Origin: Globisporangium splendens
Taxonomy: Eukaryota; Oomycota; Peronosporomycetes; Pythiales; Pythiaceae
DNA length: 64,000 bases
Assembly: GCA_006386115.1 (NCBI GenBank)
Contig: VFIW01000007.1
Span: 840,693-904,692, forward strand
Reading direction: 5' to 3'
The notes under the pieces are model-generated. The model saw nothing but the letters and a program-made list of their open reading frames with translations, searched no databases and had not been told where the DNA came from. The translations under genes were made by a program, and so were the position numbers. This document shows, in pieces, positions 1 to 9,777 of this stretch (position 1 is its first letter; every line of letters starts with the position of its first letter).

Positions 1-122
1 GATTGGGCCCGAAGAACTTCGAATTTCCGCTTGACGAAAATCCCACTCCGAACAGGACTCGAACCCGCAATCAAGAGCGTAGAGGTCAGAAGCTTACCCC
101 ACTAGAACCGCGCCACCGGTTT
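1..122 (-). repeat. tRNA-derived SINE, 5' head, cut by window edge
   Basis: Minus-strand copy of the 5' part of the SINE seen complete at 12628-12877; by eye about 4 mismatches in 121 bp. It contains the tRNA-like head with a pol III B box (GGTTCGAGTCC on the minus strand). The 5' end lies at about 122, directly against hAT transposase coding sequence, so this copy appears to have inserted into the hAT element. The 3' tail and the far target-site duplication lie outside the window. Confidence 0.8.
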
Positions 123-123
123 C

Positions 124-498
124 AGCCCACTCGATTGGTGGTCGTTCTCGACTGCTTATCCTGCCGTAAAAGGTATCGCGATGCATGTAATCTCCATTCC
201 GACGTCCTCGGCAGCCAGCGAGCGAAGTTGGAGCATACACAGCTTTATCCAATCACAACGTCGGAATTGGTTAAGCTCTGAGCGTCTCGACAAACTGGTG
301 TTTGTCTATTGTAACCTGGGTGACAAAAGCGCATCGGACCACATCCTTTATGACCTGTATCCAGAGGCGGAGGATTTCATCGAGAACCGCGAAGGAGAAA
401 CATGTTCATTGGACGCGCCCGAGTTGCAAACAGTAGATACCAACCATGAGTCGGAGACGGTATCGTCATTCGCATCGGCTCAACTTTGTACTGTCTAA
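124..498 (+). pseudogene. hAT-family transposase, C-terminal dimerisation domain fragment
   Basis: The frame opens beside the SINE with PLDWW.., then shows the hAT C-terminal signature IPTSSAASERSWS followed by RRNWLSSERLDKLVFVYCN. This is the hATC dimerisation region at the end of DNA transposases that cut and paste elements with 8-bp target duplications. About 55 acidic residues follow before the stop at 496-498. The catalytic DDE core is absent, lying off the left edge or lost through the SINE insertion, so this copy is a remnant as far as the window shows. Confidence 0.8.
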
Positions 499-529
499 AG
501 TTGCGGCCATACACGTCATTGATGATAAA

Positions 530-785
530 AGTTGTAGAGACCGACTTGTTGCTGTTGTTTCGTCATGTGCCGCGCGCGCACCACGAGCCTCTCGCCATAC
601 TTGACCTCGTTGGTGATGGGGATCACGAACAGCGCACTGCTCGGCTGCCACTTGACCAGCTCCAACGTGCGGCCTGTGTTCAGGTGCCCACTCTCCAGCA
701 GGAACTACCGCAGCGCCTCGAACCTCGACAGCACGCGGTCCACCTTGTCTAGCACCACATCCGACAGCAGCGTGCAGCCGAGTCA
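530..785 (-). pseudogene. Degraded coding fragment, unknown family
   Basis: One minus-strand frame reads like protein for about 80 codons (for example LSDVVLDKVDRVLSRFEALR, then LVKWQPSSALFVIPITNEVK) but carries an in-frame TAG at 705-707 and has no start or stop of its own. I do not recognise the family. It sits among other broken genes and is probably an exon remnant. Confidence 0.4.
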
Positions 786-834
786 CTGAAGTAGTGACCG
801 CCGCAACTAGATAGCCGCGACGACCCGGCGTGCT

Positions 835-1180
835 TCTTCTGCGAGGAGCTGGAGGAGGACCTCTCGTCACAGATCGCGAGCGCCAACCGGCTCGCAGGCG
901 CCGCGGGCGACAACAGCGACGAAGGCAACGGTGGCATCCCGGCGCAGGCGCACCAAGTCGTCGACTACATTGGCGAGAAATAGATTGGCCGCGAGACGCT
1001 GTTCGAGTCGCCGTACGGGAAGCGCGCGCTGTGCTACGCGGACTCTACGGCGACCGGCAAGTCGCTGCGGTGTGTGGAGGAGTACATCCAGCGCGAGGTG
1101 CTGCCGCTGTACGGCAACACGCACATGACCACGAGCATCACGGGGTTGCAGACCACGTGCTTCCGCCACGACTCCAGTCC
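835..1180 (+). pseudogene. Class-V aminotransferase / cysteine-desulfurase-like fragment
   Basis: The plus strand reads IGRETLFESPYGKRALCYAD, then STATGKSL and VLPLYGNTHMTTSITGLQTT. This is the conserved N-terminal block of PLP-dependent class-V aminotransferases (the YADSTASG...NTHTTTSVTG pattern). A TAG at 981-983 interrupts the frame just before this block. After FRHD (about 1170) similarity stops, and the remaining roughly 300 residues, including the PLP lysine region, are missing. It is therefore a broken, N-terminal-only copy. Confidence 0.65.
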
Positions 1181-2560
1181 CCGCCCTTTGCTTGGGCCTG
1201 CCACCACCCCATCGAACAGCGCTGCCCGCCTGGTACATCGTCACGAAGGCTCGGGTGTTTCTCCTTGAATGTGCGAACGCGCGAGGGACGTGGCGTAACC
1301 TGTCCGTTTGCAGTGCGGCCGTTGCCTCAGTCGGGTCACCATCAGTGCTGCTGCGTCGACTTGTCTGTGCCAGACCAACAAAGGCTCTGAAAAGCCGGAT
1401 GGCGGACCTACAGATGAAGGAGGAGGCAGCGGTGGCCGCCATGGTGACGGACGCGGCGGTCGTCCCACCACTCGTCGGTATGTGCGAAGGCAGTATCGGT
1501 GGTTTCCTGAGCGATCCGAGCTCTTCTGCATACGCATCACGGAAAACGTCACGTTCGAGGGCGAAGTCTGGCGGCGGCGGTCGTCTGCACGGCCAACGAC
1601 AGTTGCCCTCGCGAACAGTGCCAAGAAGCGGCGAACTGAAGTCGATGCAGTCAAGACCGAAGGTACTGGAAGCTCAGGACTGGAGAACGACTACGTCCTG
1701 ATTGCTCACGTCCGCGGAAGTGCGCTGGCCGTCCCGGCATCCGGCGCCCAGGCTGTAGAAGGCGCTACGACCAATGGCAGCGGGCTCGTCAAAGCCGAAA
1801 ATGCCGCGGAACAACTTGATTATTGTTGCTCCTTCGATGTGTCCAAGCGAGCGGGCCACACCGACCGCCACACTGTCCACTGTCATGTGCACCTCCGCGT
1901 TGCAGCTCAGGTTGGAGCGACATCGACCCAGGGAAAGTGGAGCATGCCGTATCGACGACAAGGGGACGGCAGGGCGACAGAGTCAGTGAATAACGCGGAT
2001 TCCTCGGCTTCATGCGACGCGTCAGGGCGAAAGTAGCTGGGTTTCCAGCTCACGTTTGTCGATCCAAACGATGTGACGCATGCTGACGAGTCCAAGCCAC
2101 TACGGGAGTCGCTGTTGTATCCGCTTCGACCCGATAAGTACGAGTTTCGTGGCTTCACGACGTACAAGACGCCCCCAATCTCTCCGACGCCTCGTCGGCG
2201 TGGTAGGCAGTGGGCGGCGCCATCTCCGATCACCAGGGACGAGCGTATCGTGTCGCTTCGGCTTCTTCCCGAAGGCACGCTCAGCGGCACGTCACGCGAG
2301 CTCGTGCACCCGCAAGTCTGTGTCTTGTACGGCAACTGGTAGATCAACCGCATCACCTATATCCTCGAGTACAAGGTCCGCGACGCGGTCGGTCACTTCC
2401 GATACTCTGGTGGCGTTGACACGGCCGGTGATCGTACATTCCATGCAAAGCTGCCCCTCCCTCGACCGCAGTCTCGAACTCTGCCCGATGGTCTTGTAGC
2501 CACTGCTGAACGATGCCGTGCTAGTTTTGCCCTGCCAGTATGACGATCTCGTCAAAATTG
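1181..2560 (+). other. Unresolved GC-rich region with broken plus-strand frames
   Basis: Several overlapping plus-strand frames of 90-240 codons occur. The most protein-like pieces are MADLQMKEEAAVAAMVTDAA from 1399 and the 2043-2390 frame (FVDPNDVTHADESKPL.., stop at 2340-2342, then ..ITYILEYKVRDAVGHF). No single frame runs through and no family is recognised. This looks like one or more decayed genes. I cannot assign a function. Confidence 0.3.
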
Positions 2561-2562
2561 CA

Positions 2563-3527
2563 CTACGACTCGACCATCCCGTTGCTCACGAGCCACTCCA
2601 GTGTGTTGACATGACCAAAGTGCGCGGCGATTTCGACCGCCGCGAGTGATTGACTTGGACCGCTTGCTTGGGTCCCGGGCGGATAGAACTCCTTCAGCAC
2701 ATTGGCGACTTGAAGGTGGCCCCACCCGACCGCTGACAGGAGGGCTTGTCGTCGGTCACCCTCTGGCCGATTCTCAACAAGACATTTCACCACGTTGGCG
2801 TGCCCTCCGACAGCTGCAAAGTGTAGTGCTGAGTAGCTGCAGACTTCTTGTCGGTTGGCGTGGAGCCACTGCAACACATGCAAGTGGCCTTCTATCGCCG
2901 CCGAGTCCTTGGCACCGTACGTGCAGCCTTCCGCGCGGTTCTCGTGCAGCCACTGAAGAATTTCGAGGTTGCCGCGACGCGCAGCGTTGTCCATCGCGTG
3001 ACGTGAGCACCCGTCCGCGCTGTGCGCTTGCATTGACTTGAGACTCTCGAGGTCGCCGTGGTCGGCCGCGCAGTCCATGACGAAGGTGGATCTCTCGCCC
3101 ATCGAGTGCTCGAACAGCCAACGAACAATCTCAAAGTGGCCTTCGATGGCCGCGACCACCATCTTGGCCGTCCACCAGCACGCGTGCGGGTAATTGGCGC
3201 GCAGCCACTCCATTATGGGCAAATACCCATGCCGTGCTGCTTGAACCATTGCTCCAGTCACATCCAAGCCAGTAGCGTCCCATCAACCATCGTACGATCA
3301 GCAAATGACCATAACGCGCTGCTTGAGCGACCGCATCGGCAAGCACGCCGGGCTTGTCGATGTTATCAGGTGGCAGGCGAATGACGCGTCGTAGCAGGCG
3401 TAAATCGCCCGTGGCGCTCGCGCGCTCGACCATGAACAGCGTCGAGTAGTCGAGCAAGTTGCTGATACAGTTGACAACGTGCGGGAGCGCCGTCAGCTCC
3501 GGGAACGCGGCGCGGCGGCGAAGGTTG
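2563..3527 (-). pseudogene. Ankyrin-repeat protein with a 1-bp frameshift
   Basis: The minus-strand protein is built from repeats of the oomycete ankyrin type (for example NLEILQWLHENRAEGCTY and GHLHVLQWLHANRQEVCSY), ending ..LEWLVSNGMVES. The 5' part (3527-3282, ..LPHVVNCISNLLDYSTLF.. RYGHLLIVRWLM) is in another frame. The frames meet at the CCC run 3279-3281, where one extra base explains the break. No ATG lies in frame at the 5' end; an ATG near 3532 is out of frame. Such proteins are large multicopy families in oomycetes with unknown, presumably binding, roles. Probably a recently broken copy. Confidence 0.7.
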
Positions 3528-3807
3528 CCATTTTATGGTCCCGATGACCAGTATGACGAAAGGTTACCGTGCCAAGTGACCTCCTTAGCGATCTGGAAGG
3601 TCCGCAACTTGGTGTAATATCGTTCCGAGTGTGCATTGCATCTCAAAACTTGCTGATGCTGAACTAAACGTTATCTTTCATTTCTCTCACAAAGCTCCTG
3701 AAGTTTACAGTTTTCACAGCGTTAAATACTGTTTTTTACTGTGAGGTTTACAGTTTTTAACGTTTATCACAGTTTTTAACGTGCAAATTCTCAACACTAG
3801 CCGTGGT
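3528..3807. other. AT-rich spacer, no gene seen
   Basis: The GC content drops sharply after the ankyrin gene, with runs such as repeats of the word GTTTTTAACG / TTTACAGTTTT around 3700-3790. No coding frame, RNA gene or repeat family is recognised. Confidence 0.5.
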
Positions 3808-4022
3808 CGATACAGAAGCTGTGGGAAGTTGGATACCAACGTAGCACATAACCGCTCGAGCGCTCGAATAGACGGCCGGGAGAATCCGGAGATTCCACAT
3901 GTTGGGATGAAGTTAAGCACTCCTGGTCTTATCCACTCCCATCGAAGTATGTCACCCAGTTGTGCTGTTCCAACTGATAACGATGTGTGAGCAAGCTTGT
4001 AAGGGGAACCGCTGGAATCAAG
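3808..4022 (-). mobile_element. LINE fragment, related to the 50-kb copy
   Basis: This stretch matches 49751-49960 almost base for base (same orientation, LINE coding strand minus). It encodes VLNFIPTCGISGFSRPSIRA followed in the same frame by LERLCATLVSNFPQLLYRP. The longer copy lacks 8 bp here (TCGAGCGCTCGA versus TCGA, near 3866), which puts its two halves in different frames. This scrap therefore keeps the older continuous frame. No target duplication was found around it; both ends look ragged. Confidence 0.8.
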
Positions 4023-4593
4023 AATCCAATCCTTGAAGAATTCGAAATTGATGCAGTGTGAGCAGAAGGTGTACTTGGGGGTTTATCAATCGGACTACAT
4101 GCTCTACAATTCACAGCACGACTTCAAGAACGACCGTCGGTGTTTTTTGCGCGTCAGCATGTACATGGTCGCATCGCACTTTGCTTGCTTCAGTTTTTTT
4201 ATGTTTGAAGTCCGCAGAATCTTCATCAGTCGCCTTGGATCAGACACATCGGTGCTGGAATTGTGTTATTCGCTGTCACAATGGAGCTGAGCGCGCGGTT
4301 GCCAATCAACCATGCGACCTTTGAATATCCAAGCACACTAGTTGCTGCGCATAAACACTACTACAAATTGGAGAACATGAAAGTGGTATATATATTATGC
4401 TCTTGCGATTTTTTATCCATATTTAACCTCAATATGTATTATTCTCAGTCTCAATTATTAAGAGCGTTGGTATTTTTTGAAAATTTGTATCTATAAGCTG
4501 AATTTTAACGCACAAATTGGTAAAATATAAAGACGTGTATTTTGGTGTTCCGCCGTAACAATTCGAATTGAAATTGACTAAAAATTCGAGGAG
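4023..4593. other. No recognisable gene
   Basis: Small overlapping plus-strand frames (up to 88 codons) are present at 4033-4324 but none resembles a known family. AT content rises towards 4380-4560. Nothing else can be supported. Confidence 0.4.
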
Positions 4594-5202
4594 TTATGCG
4601 TCGTCGTCTGAAAAGTCTTCCGATAGGTCGTTCAGCTCGATGTACTCAGCAGCCAACAAGTACTCGTCCTCCACCTTTCCGCAGTGTTCAACATATTTTG
4701 CCCACGCTGCTGCATCAAATGTGTCAATGAACTCATGCGCGAGCTTTTCAACCTCCTGCAATGAAAAATTCACGTTCCGCTGGGCTATAAAACCCTTCAA
4801 CCTCGATCACACCAGCTCGATTGGATTGAGTTCGGGGTGACCTACGGGAAGGAAAATCACATCGCAGCTAGGCTGCTGCGCCAGCACGCTCACTCCGTAA
4901 ATGGGCTTTGGCGCGTTCTCCTTGCATATCTTGTACACCTCTGGTTGCGTGAGTTTGTCGTAGTCCTCCTTAGTACTCATTCCATTCACCCGAACATTTT
5001 TGACGACAAGCTAATCGATAAGCTCGGCCTTCTTCCAATTTGCTTTGACCAGCCGGCTGTCGGGGGTCAGCGTGCGGTGGTATGTAAGAGGGCGCTGTCC
5101 CAAACAGTCCCTCAAACACGGCACACACGCTTGTGCCAGAGGAAGCGATCTCCCGACTTGGAGGGAGGAAGAAGACTTGAGGGCTTGGAGGAAAATTTGC
5201 AA
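4594..5202 (-). pseudogene. DDE transposase (Tc1/mariner-IS630 superfamily type), inactivated
   Basis: One minus-strand frame reads TPDSRLVKANWKKAELID, stop, LVVKNVRVNGMSTKEDYDKL.., VIFLPVGHPELNPIELV, stop, SRLKGFIAQRNVNF.., and ends ..SEDFSDDDA. LPVGHPELNPIE is the segment around the last catalytic acidic residue of DDE_3-type transposases. Both internal stops (TAG at 5011-5013, TGA at 4807-4809) stand where a tryptophan is expected, so each is one G-to-A change. The N-terminal DNA-binding half is not recognisable and no terminal inverted repeats were identified. Confidence 0.75.
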
Positions 5203-5482
5203 CTGAATTAAAAATGGTTATGGTTCCTGTCGCTACTTGCTAATGAACCCCAAGGGATCCTACAACTTTCACAACTAAAACCTAAACATGCACAATAAAA
5301 CCTATGAATATGATATATAAAAGCTTGGGTACACTGAGGTTGAACCTACGGGATCTTCTAGAAGCTTGAACTTCAAGTCTTGTATAAAATTCGCTGCGAA
5401 GTGGCTGGCTCGCGCCACTCACTTCAGACGGCAGAGACACGTCGGTCTCGTCACCAGCCCAGTTTCCCAAGCAGGAACCATC

Positions 5483-5536
5483 ACTCAGTACTTGATTAGT
5501 ACATGGATGTCATTGCTCAGTACTGATTAGTACATG
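5483..5536. repeat. Direct repeat in LTR U3
   Basis: The word CTCAGTACT(T)GATTAGTACATG occurs twice (5484-5505 and 5516-5536), with a related GCACTGATCAGCAC at about 5549-5562. Repeats of this kind upstream of an LTR TATA box usually form an enhancer. Confidence 0.6.
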
Positions 5537-5575
5537 AGAACAACATTCTGCACTGATCAGCACAGAGAACACTCG

Positions 5576-5596
5576 TGACGTCATCGAATGACGTCA
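5576..5596. promoter_or_regulatory. Two CRE palindromes (TGACGTCA) in LTR U3
   Basis: Perfect TGACGTCA palindromes lie at 5576-5583 and 5589-5596, start to start 13 bp. This is the consensus site of CREB/ATF-type bZIP factors. They lie about 260 bp upstream of the LTR TATA-like box in the direction of element transcription. Confidence 0.55.
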
Positions 5597-5737
5597 CACG
5601 TGCATGTGGGGACTGTATTACTGTAATCCCTTTTGTCATTTGTGTCTCCACAATGCACGCTGAAGGTGGTGTGTGACACACTAGATCTGGGGACAGATCC
5701 ACCTTCATGTAATGGCTGGTTGTGGCCCATTACATCA

Positions 5738-5747
5738 TCCCCTCCTT
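5738..5747 (-). other. Polypurine tract of element 1
   Basis: On the minus strand AAGGAGGGGA directly precedes the LTR, the expected priming site for plus-strand DNA synthesis of an LTR retroelement. Element 2 has the same arrangement at 10312-10324. Confidence 0.65.
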
Positions 5748-5810
5748 AAAGTCACAAGTACCTTGCGTACTTTTGCAGACCTTTCGGAGCAGTTCACTTT
5801 GCAATTGGCA

Positions 5811-6818
5811 ATGAAGCGACCAAGTGACCAAGTGAACCGTGAAGAACGTCCGTCGTCCAAGCGACAGCAGACAGCTCCAGAACTCTTCGACATTTCTCCC
5901 ATTCTGAAGAAGAAGGGGGAGCTCGAGTTCTACAAGGAGCGGTTCTTCAGTTGGCGTCGGATCAACGATCGCGATGATCCGAACCAACACATCGCAGCCC
6001 AGAGAGACTCATGGCGAACATTTGTTCGTCTTGAGAACGAGAACAAGATGGAGCGTCTTCTTCGTCGTGGCAATGCTCGTGCCGAAAGAAGAACTCCCGC
6101 TGACGACAGAGCGAATCCTAGCTCTGGTCGTCGTAGTGTCGCCCCTGGCGACGCTACAAGCAGTTCTCATAGCTGCGGACCACGTCGGGAACATCAGACT
6201 CCAATGTCTGACGAGGCTCCCACGTGTCCGAGCTCGGTGGATATCCACGCCACCGAACTCTGTAGAAGCGTTGATGGTTCAACTGCTTCTTTCCTCGACG
6301 ATGAGTCGGTCGATCTTCATGATCAACAATCGACTGAACCACCCAGCGATGCTCTCCCTGAGAGTCTAACAACGGGGGTGGGGCTGAACGAGAAAACGAT
6401 TGAGCGACTCTGGAAGTGGAAGAGTGCTCATCGTGGGCAAATCGAGGCTTTGCAGCAGCGTTGTTCGACGCTTGAGGAACGCTGCGAGAGTCTCGAGAAC
6501 CTTGTCGCCGATCATGAGTCGAAGATCGACGATCTGACAGAAGGTTCTGCCCAGTGTTCGGCTTTGGAGTCCCGTTTCGAGGAACGGTTCCAACGGGTTC
6601 AGGACGAACTTGTTCGGTTCTGGAAGAATGGGGAGTCTCGTGAGTTGGCTCACGATCGCCTTTTGCGCTCTGTGGAAGAGGCAGGTTCGGCACTCGAGGT
6701 ACTTCGTGGCGAGTACCATTCTCGTCTTCAAGCGTTGGAGGCAGTGAAGGACCAATCCTTCGACGTCCTTCGACGTCCTGCAACTCCTGTACGCCGAGAA
6801 GAATCTCCAGAGCGATGA
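5811..6818 (+). CDS. Antisense ORF of chromovirus element 1 (coiled-coil protein)
   Basis: A long plus-strand frame runs opposite to pol. It could begin at 5712, but that ATG is inside the LTR; 5811 (ATG AAG CGA ..) is preferred, giving 335 codons. The protein has a basic N-terminus (MKRPSDQVNREERPSSKRQQ), a Trp/Arg-rich part (FFSWRRINDRDD), a low-complexity middle, and from about residue 195 a coiled coil (IEALQQRCSTLEERCESLEN ..). The last 15 codons (RRPATPVRREESPER) follow the 10-bp duplication at 6757-6776; without it the frame would run on as leucine heptads to TAG 6886-6888. The first part, 5811-6153, lies outside pol, so the open frame is not just a by-product of pol codons. It resembles no family I know. 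Element 2 has a counterpart. Confidence 0.6.
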   Translation: MKRPSDQVNREERPSSKRQQTAPELFDISPILKKKGELEFYKERFFSWRRINDRDDPNQHIAAQRDSWRTFVRLENENKMERLLRRGNARAERRTPADDRANPSSGRRSVAPGDATSSSHSCGPRREHQTPMSDEAPTCPSSVDIHATELCRSVDGSTASFLDDESVDLHDQQSTEPPSDALPESLTTGVGLNEKTIERLWKWKSAHRGQIEALQQRCSTLEERCESLENLVADHESKIDDLTEGSAQCSALESRFEERFQRVQDELVRFWKNGESRELAHDRLLRSVEEAGSALEVLRGEYHSRLQALEAVKDQSFDVLRRPATPVRREESPER

Positions 6819-9777
6819 GCTGTTTGCTCTTCGCAATCAAGTGGAGAAGCTTCACGATCAGCTCGATCGTTTGCGGAAGATCTCGTAGGATCCGCAGATC
6901 CACTTGGAAGGTAAGGCTTTAGTCTACCCACATAAAATGTCGGGTGTAGACGCATGCGTGTAGGTATGTCTAGCGTGTAGGCATCACCATTGCATTTCAC
7001 TACCTTGAACGGTCCAATGAACCTTGGCAGAAGCTTCGAGCTTCCCAAGTTGGACACTGCATGTTCAGGCAGGTTCGCCGTGCTAAGTAATACAAGATCA
7101 TTGATCTTATAAACTTGCTTGTTCTTCCTTCCGCTCTTGTCTGCTTGTTCCTTTTGCAGATCCTGAGCCTTCGCGATTGCGTCTCGAACAAACCTCACAA
7201 CGGCTTGTCTCCTCACAACAAAGTCATCGACTTGCTGCCCTTCACGACTTGTTAGGTCGTCGAGGGGTTTCATCGAGTCAAAATTGGCTTTCAACTCGGA
7301 AGCAGCATTCAGGTCGTAAGACGACTTCGGCTTGTTTCCATGAGCCGGAGTCCCTCCCCCACTTAAGGTAGAGACCTCACCCATTATGGAAGCAGGCACT
7401 CGAGGGTGAATGCCATAGTTCACATAAAATGGAGAGTGACCTGTCGAGACATGCGTGGAGTTGTTCAACGCAAACTCGGCAAGAGGGAGAAACTCACTCC
7501 ACTCTTTGAAAGACGTTGCGTAGCTGCGCAACACGTCTTCGAGGACACGATTCACTCGCTCTGTTTGACCGTCCGTTTCAGGGTGTGCCGCTGTTGACAT
7601 GGACAACTTGGTGTCCAGAAGTCCAAACAGTGCACGCCAGAACTTGGACGTGAAACGGGTGTCACGGTCAGACACGATCTCGACTGGTAGTCCGTGTAGA
7701 CGGAATACGACGTCTACAAAGACCTTGGCAGTCTTCTCAGCAGAGATCTTGTCCGAAACAGGCGCAAGATGAACCATCTTGCTGAATCGGTCCACAAACA
7801 CAAGGATGCCATTGCGTCCATGTGTGTCTCTTGGAAGTCCGAATATGAAATCCATACTCACAGACTTCCAACTGTCCGATGGGACAGCCAATGAACGAAG
7901 TGGTGCCTGCGTGGAACCAGAGGGTTTCGCTCGTTGGCAGACCTCGCAAGTCCTCACATACTTGCGCACCCACTTGTACATGTGTGGCCAGTAGTAATCC
8001 CGGGAAAGACTGAGAAACGTTTTCTCACGTCCGAGATGGCCACCCGAAGGACTGTCATGGTACTCATACAAGAGTCGATGACGCAGACCTTCGTCGTTGG
8101 GAACAACAACCCTTGCTGTATCCCCGTCTTCAACCGCATAGTACAACAACCCATTGTGTACTCGGAAGCGGTGAACTCGCGATCTTGTGCGCGACGGAAG
8201 ACCTTGCAGTGCTTTGTCCGAAGGGTCCTTGAAGTACTTCAACAAGTCCTGACATGTTTCGTCAGACTTGTACCCTTCGACGATCTCTTCTCGCACTGTA
8301 GTCGCAGCTCGCACCGCGATCGCTTGAACATCTTCACAGAGTCGACACGCTCCGTCCGTGTCTTCACTCTTGGTCTTCGGATCGTAATCCGGACGTCTTG
8401 ACAGCGCATCGGCTAAGATGTTCGTCTTGCCTGGCTTGTAGTGTACAACAAAGTTGTACTCTGCAAAGAAGGAGAACCATCTCGCCATTCTTTGCGACAA
8501 ATGAGGAGTCTTCACTGCCGTACGCAGGGATGCGTGATCAGTGTAGATAGCAAAGCGCTCCTCGCCAAGCAGATACACACGGAACTTGACCAAAGAATAC
8601 TTCATCGCCAGAAGTTCCTTGTCGTGAACTGGGTAGTTCCGTTCTGCGGGTCGGAGTTGTCGTGACTGATACGACACAACTCGCTCGTGACCCTCATCAT
8701 CGTGTTGCATCAATGCGCAACCGATGGCATAGTCGCTCGCATCACAGACGACGTGGAACGGCTTGTCGTGGTTTGGCAGAGCCAACACAGGAGCTTCTCG
8801 AAGACTCCTCTTGACTTCTTCGAACGCCGTCTCATGGTCTTTCGACCACTTCCACTCAACGTCTTTCTTCAAGAGCTGTGTGAGGGGTTGCACCAACGCT
8901 GCATAATTGCGCGTGTACTTGTGCAAGTAGTTGGCTAGACCCAACCATTGTCGTAGCTGTTTGACATTCTTTGGCACTGGCCAATCGTCAATAGCTTTGA
9001 CCTTCTCCGGATCGACTCGAACACCGCTCTTGCCCACAAAACAACCGAGAACAGGGATCTCGGGGGCGAAGAACATGCACTTCTTCAAGTTAGCATAGAG
9101 TTTATTCTCACGCATGACCTGGAAAACTTGACGAAGATGATCGAGATGAACATCGACATCAGACTTCCCATTCGTGGTCTTACTATGAACGAAAATGTCG
9201 TCAAAGTAACTTGGTGCAAATGTTCGCAGAGGACGAAGAACGTTCGTGACCATTCGATTGAAGGTCGCAGGAGCATTCTTCAGTCCCTGTGGCATCACTA
9301 ACCATTCCCACAGCATACCACTCGGGGTACTCACTGCGGTTAGTGGGACATCGTCTTCGCGCATTCGAATCTGATAGAACCCATCTTTCAGATCGATAGC
9401 ACTGAAGACGGTGCTGCCGACCATTCCATCAAGGATCATGTCCTTGCGTGGAACCGGAGTCTGGGCTGGAATTGTCGCGTCGTTCAGCTTGTTGAAAGCA
9501 TGAACAATGCGCCAACCTCCAGTTGCCTTCTTCACACAGAAAGTGGGGCTGCAATGCGGAGACTTGCTCTCCCGCACATGACCAGCCTTAGCACGTTGTG
9601 CAAAGAACTCGTCGATTGCCTCGACTTGTTCCTTTGGCAACGGCCACTGTCTTGCGATGCAGTACTTCGTGCCAGGAAGTACATCAATCTCATGACGAAT
9701 GCCTCTGTCGAATGGCAATTCGTCCGGCACCTTGTCAGGGAAAATGTCTTCATATTCCCTGGCAAGCGCATACACGG
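6154..9777 (-). pseudogene. pol: Ty3/Gypsy chromovirus pol (RT-RNaseH-integrase-chromodomain), element 1
   Basis: Reading leftwards from the LTR insertion at 9777: RT (KEYCIARQWPLPKEQ-like motif KYCIARQWPLPKEQ, DLKDGFYQIRM, catalytic YFDD at 9197-9208), RNase H (CDASDYAIGCALM, TDHASLRTAVK), integrase with its HHCC finger (EYHDSPSGGHLGREKT .. CEVCQRAKP) and D-D-E core (SMDFIFG, SDRDTRF, TDGQTERVN), and the GPFKVV/YVGRLKPY end. The main frame stops at 6728. The chromodomain (YRVRWRGYPPSSDTWEP, 6157-6345) is in the next frame because of the 10-bp duplication at 6757-6776. Gag, protease and the start of RT are missing; they should lie beyond element 2, whose 3' LTR interrupts here. Catalytic residues are otherwise intact, so the element is young. 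Confidence 0.9.
6757..6776. repeat. 10-bp tandem duplication
   Basis: CCTTCGACGT occurs twice in direct tandem (6757-6766, 6767-6776). Removing one copy joins the minus-strand frames of pol and chromodomain (frame arithmetic agrees: 10 bp shifts from residue class 2 to 1). It also changes the reading of the antisense ORF from a short unrelated tail to a 36-codon coiled-coil end. Confidence 0.85.

Larger units (their letters stand above)
5206..5734 (-). repeat. 3' LTR of chromovirus element 1 (left end uncertain)
   Basis: The right end is set by the polypurine tract beside it: on the minus strand the order is purine tract, then TGTAATGG at 5734. The LTR begins with an inverted motif (TGTAATGG ... 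CCATTACA within 28 bp). A TATA-like stretch (TTTATATATC on the minus strand, about 5313-5322) is a likely promoter core. The left end, where the LTR should finish in ..CA, could not be located; the adjoining sequence runs into the transposase pseudogene. Confidence 0.55.

Noticed and set aside
5712..5810. Earlier start of the element 1 antisense ORF
   Set aside because: Possible, but the ATG lies inside the LTR and its sequence follows the LTR hairpin and polypurine tract; 5811 is the better start.
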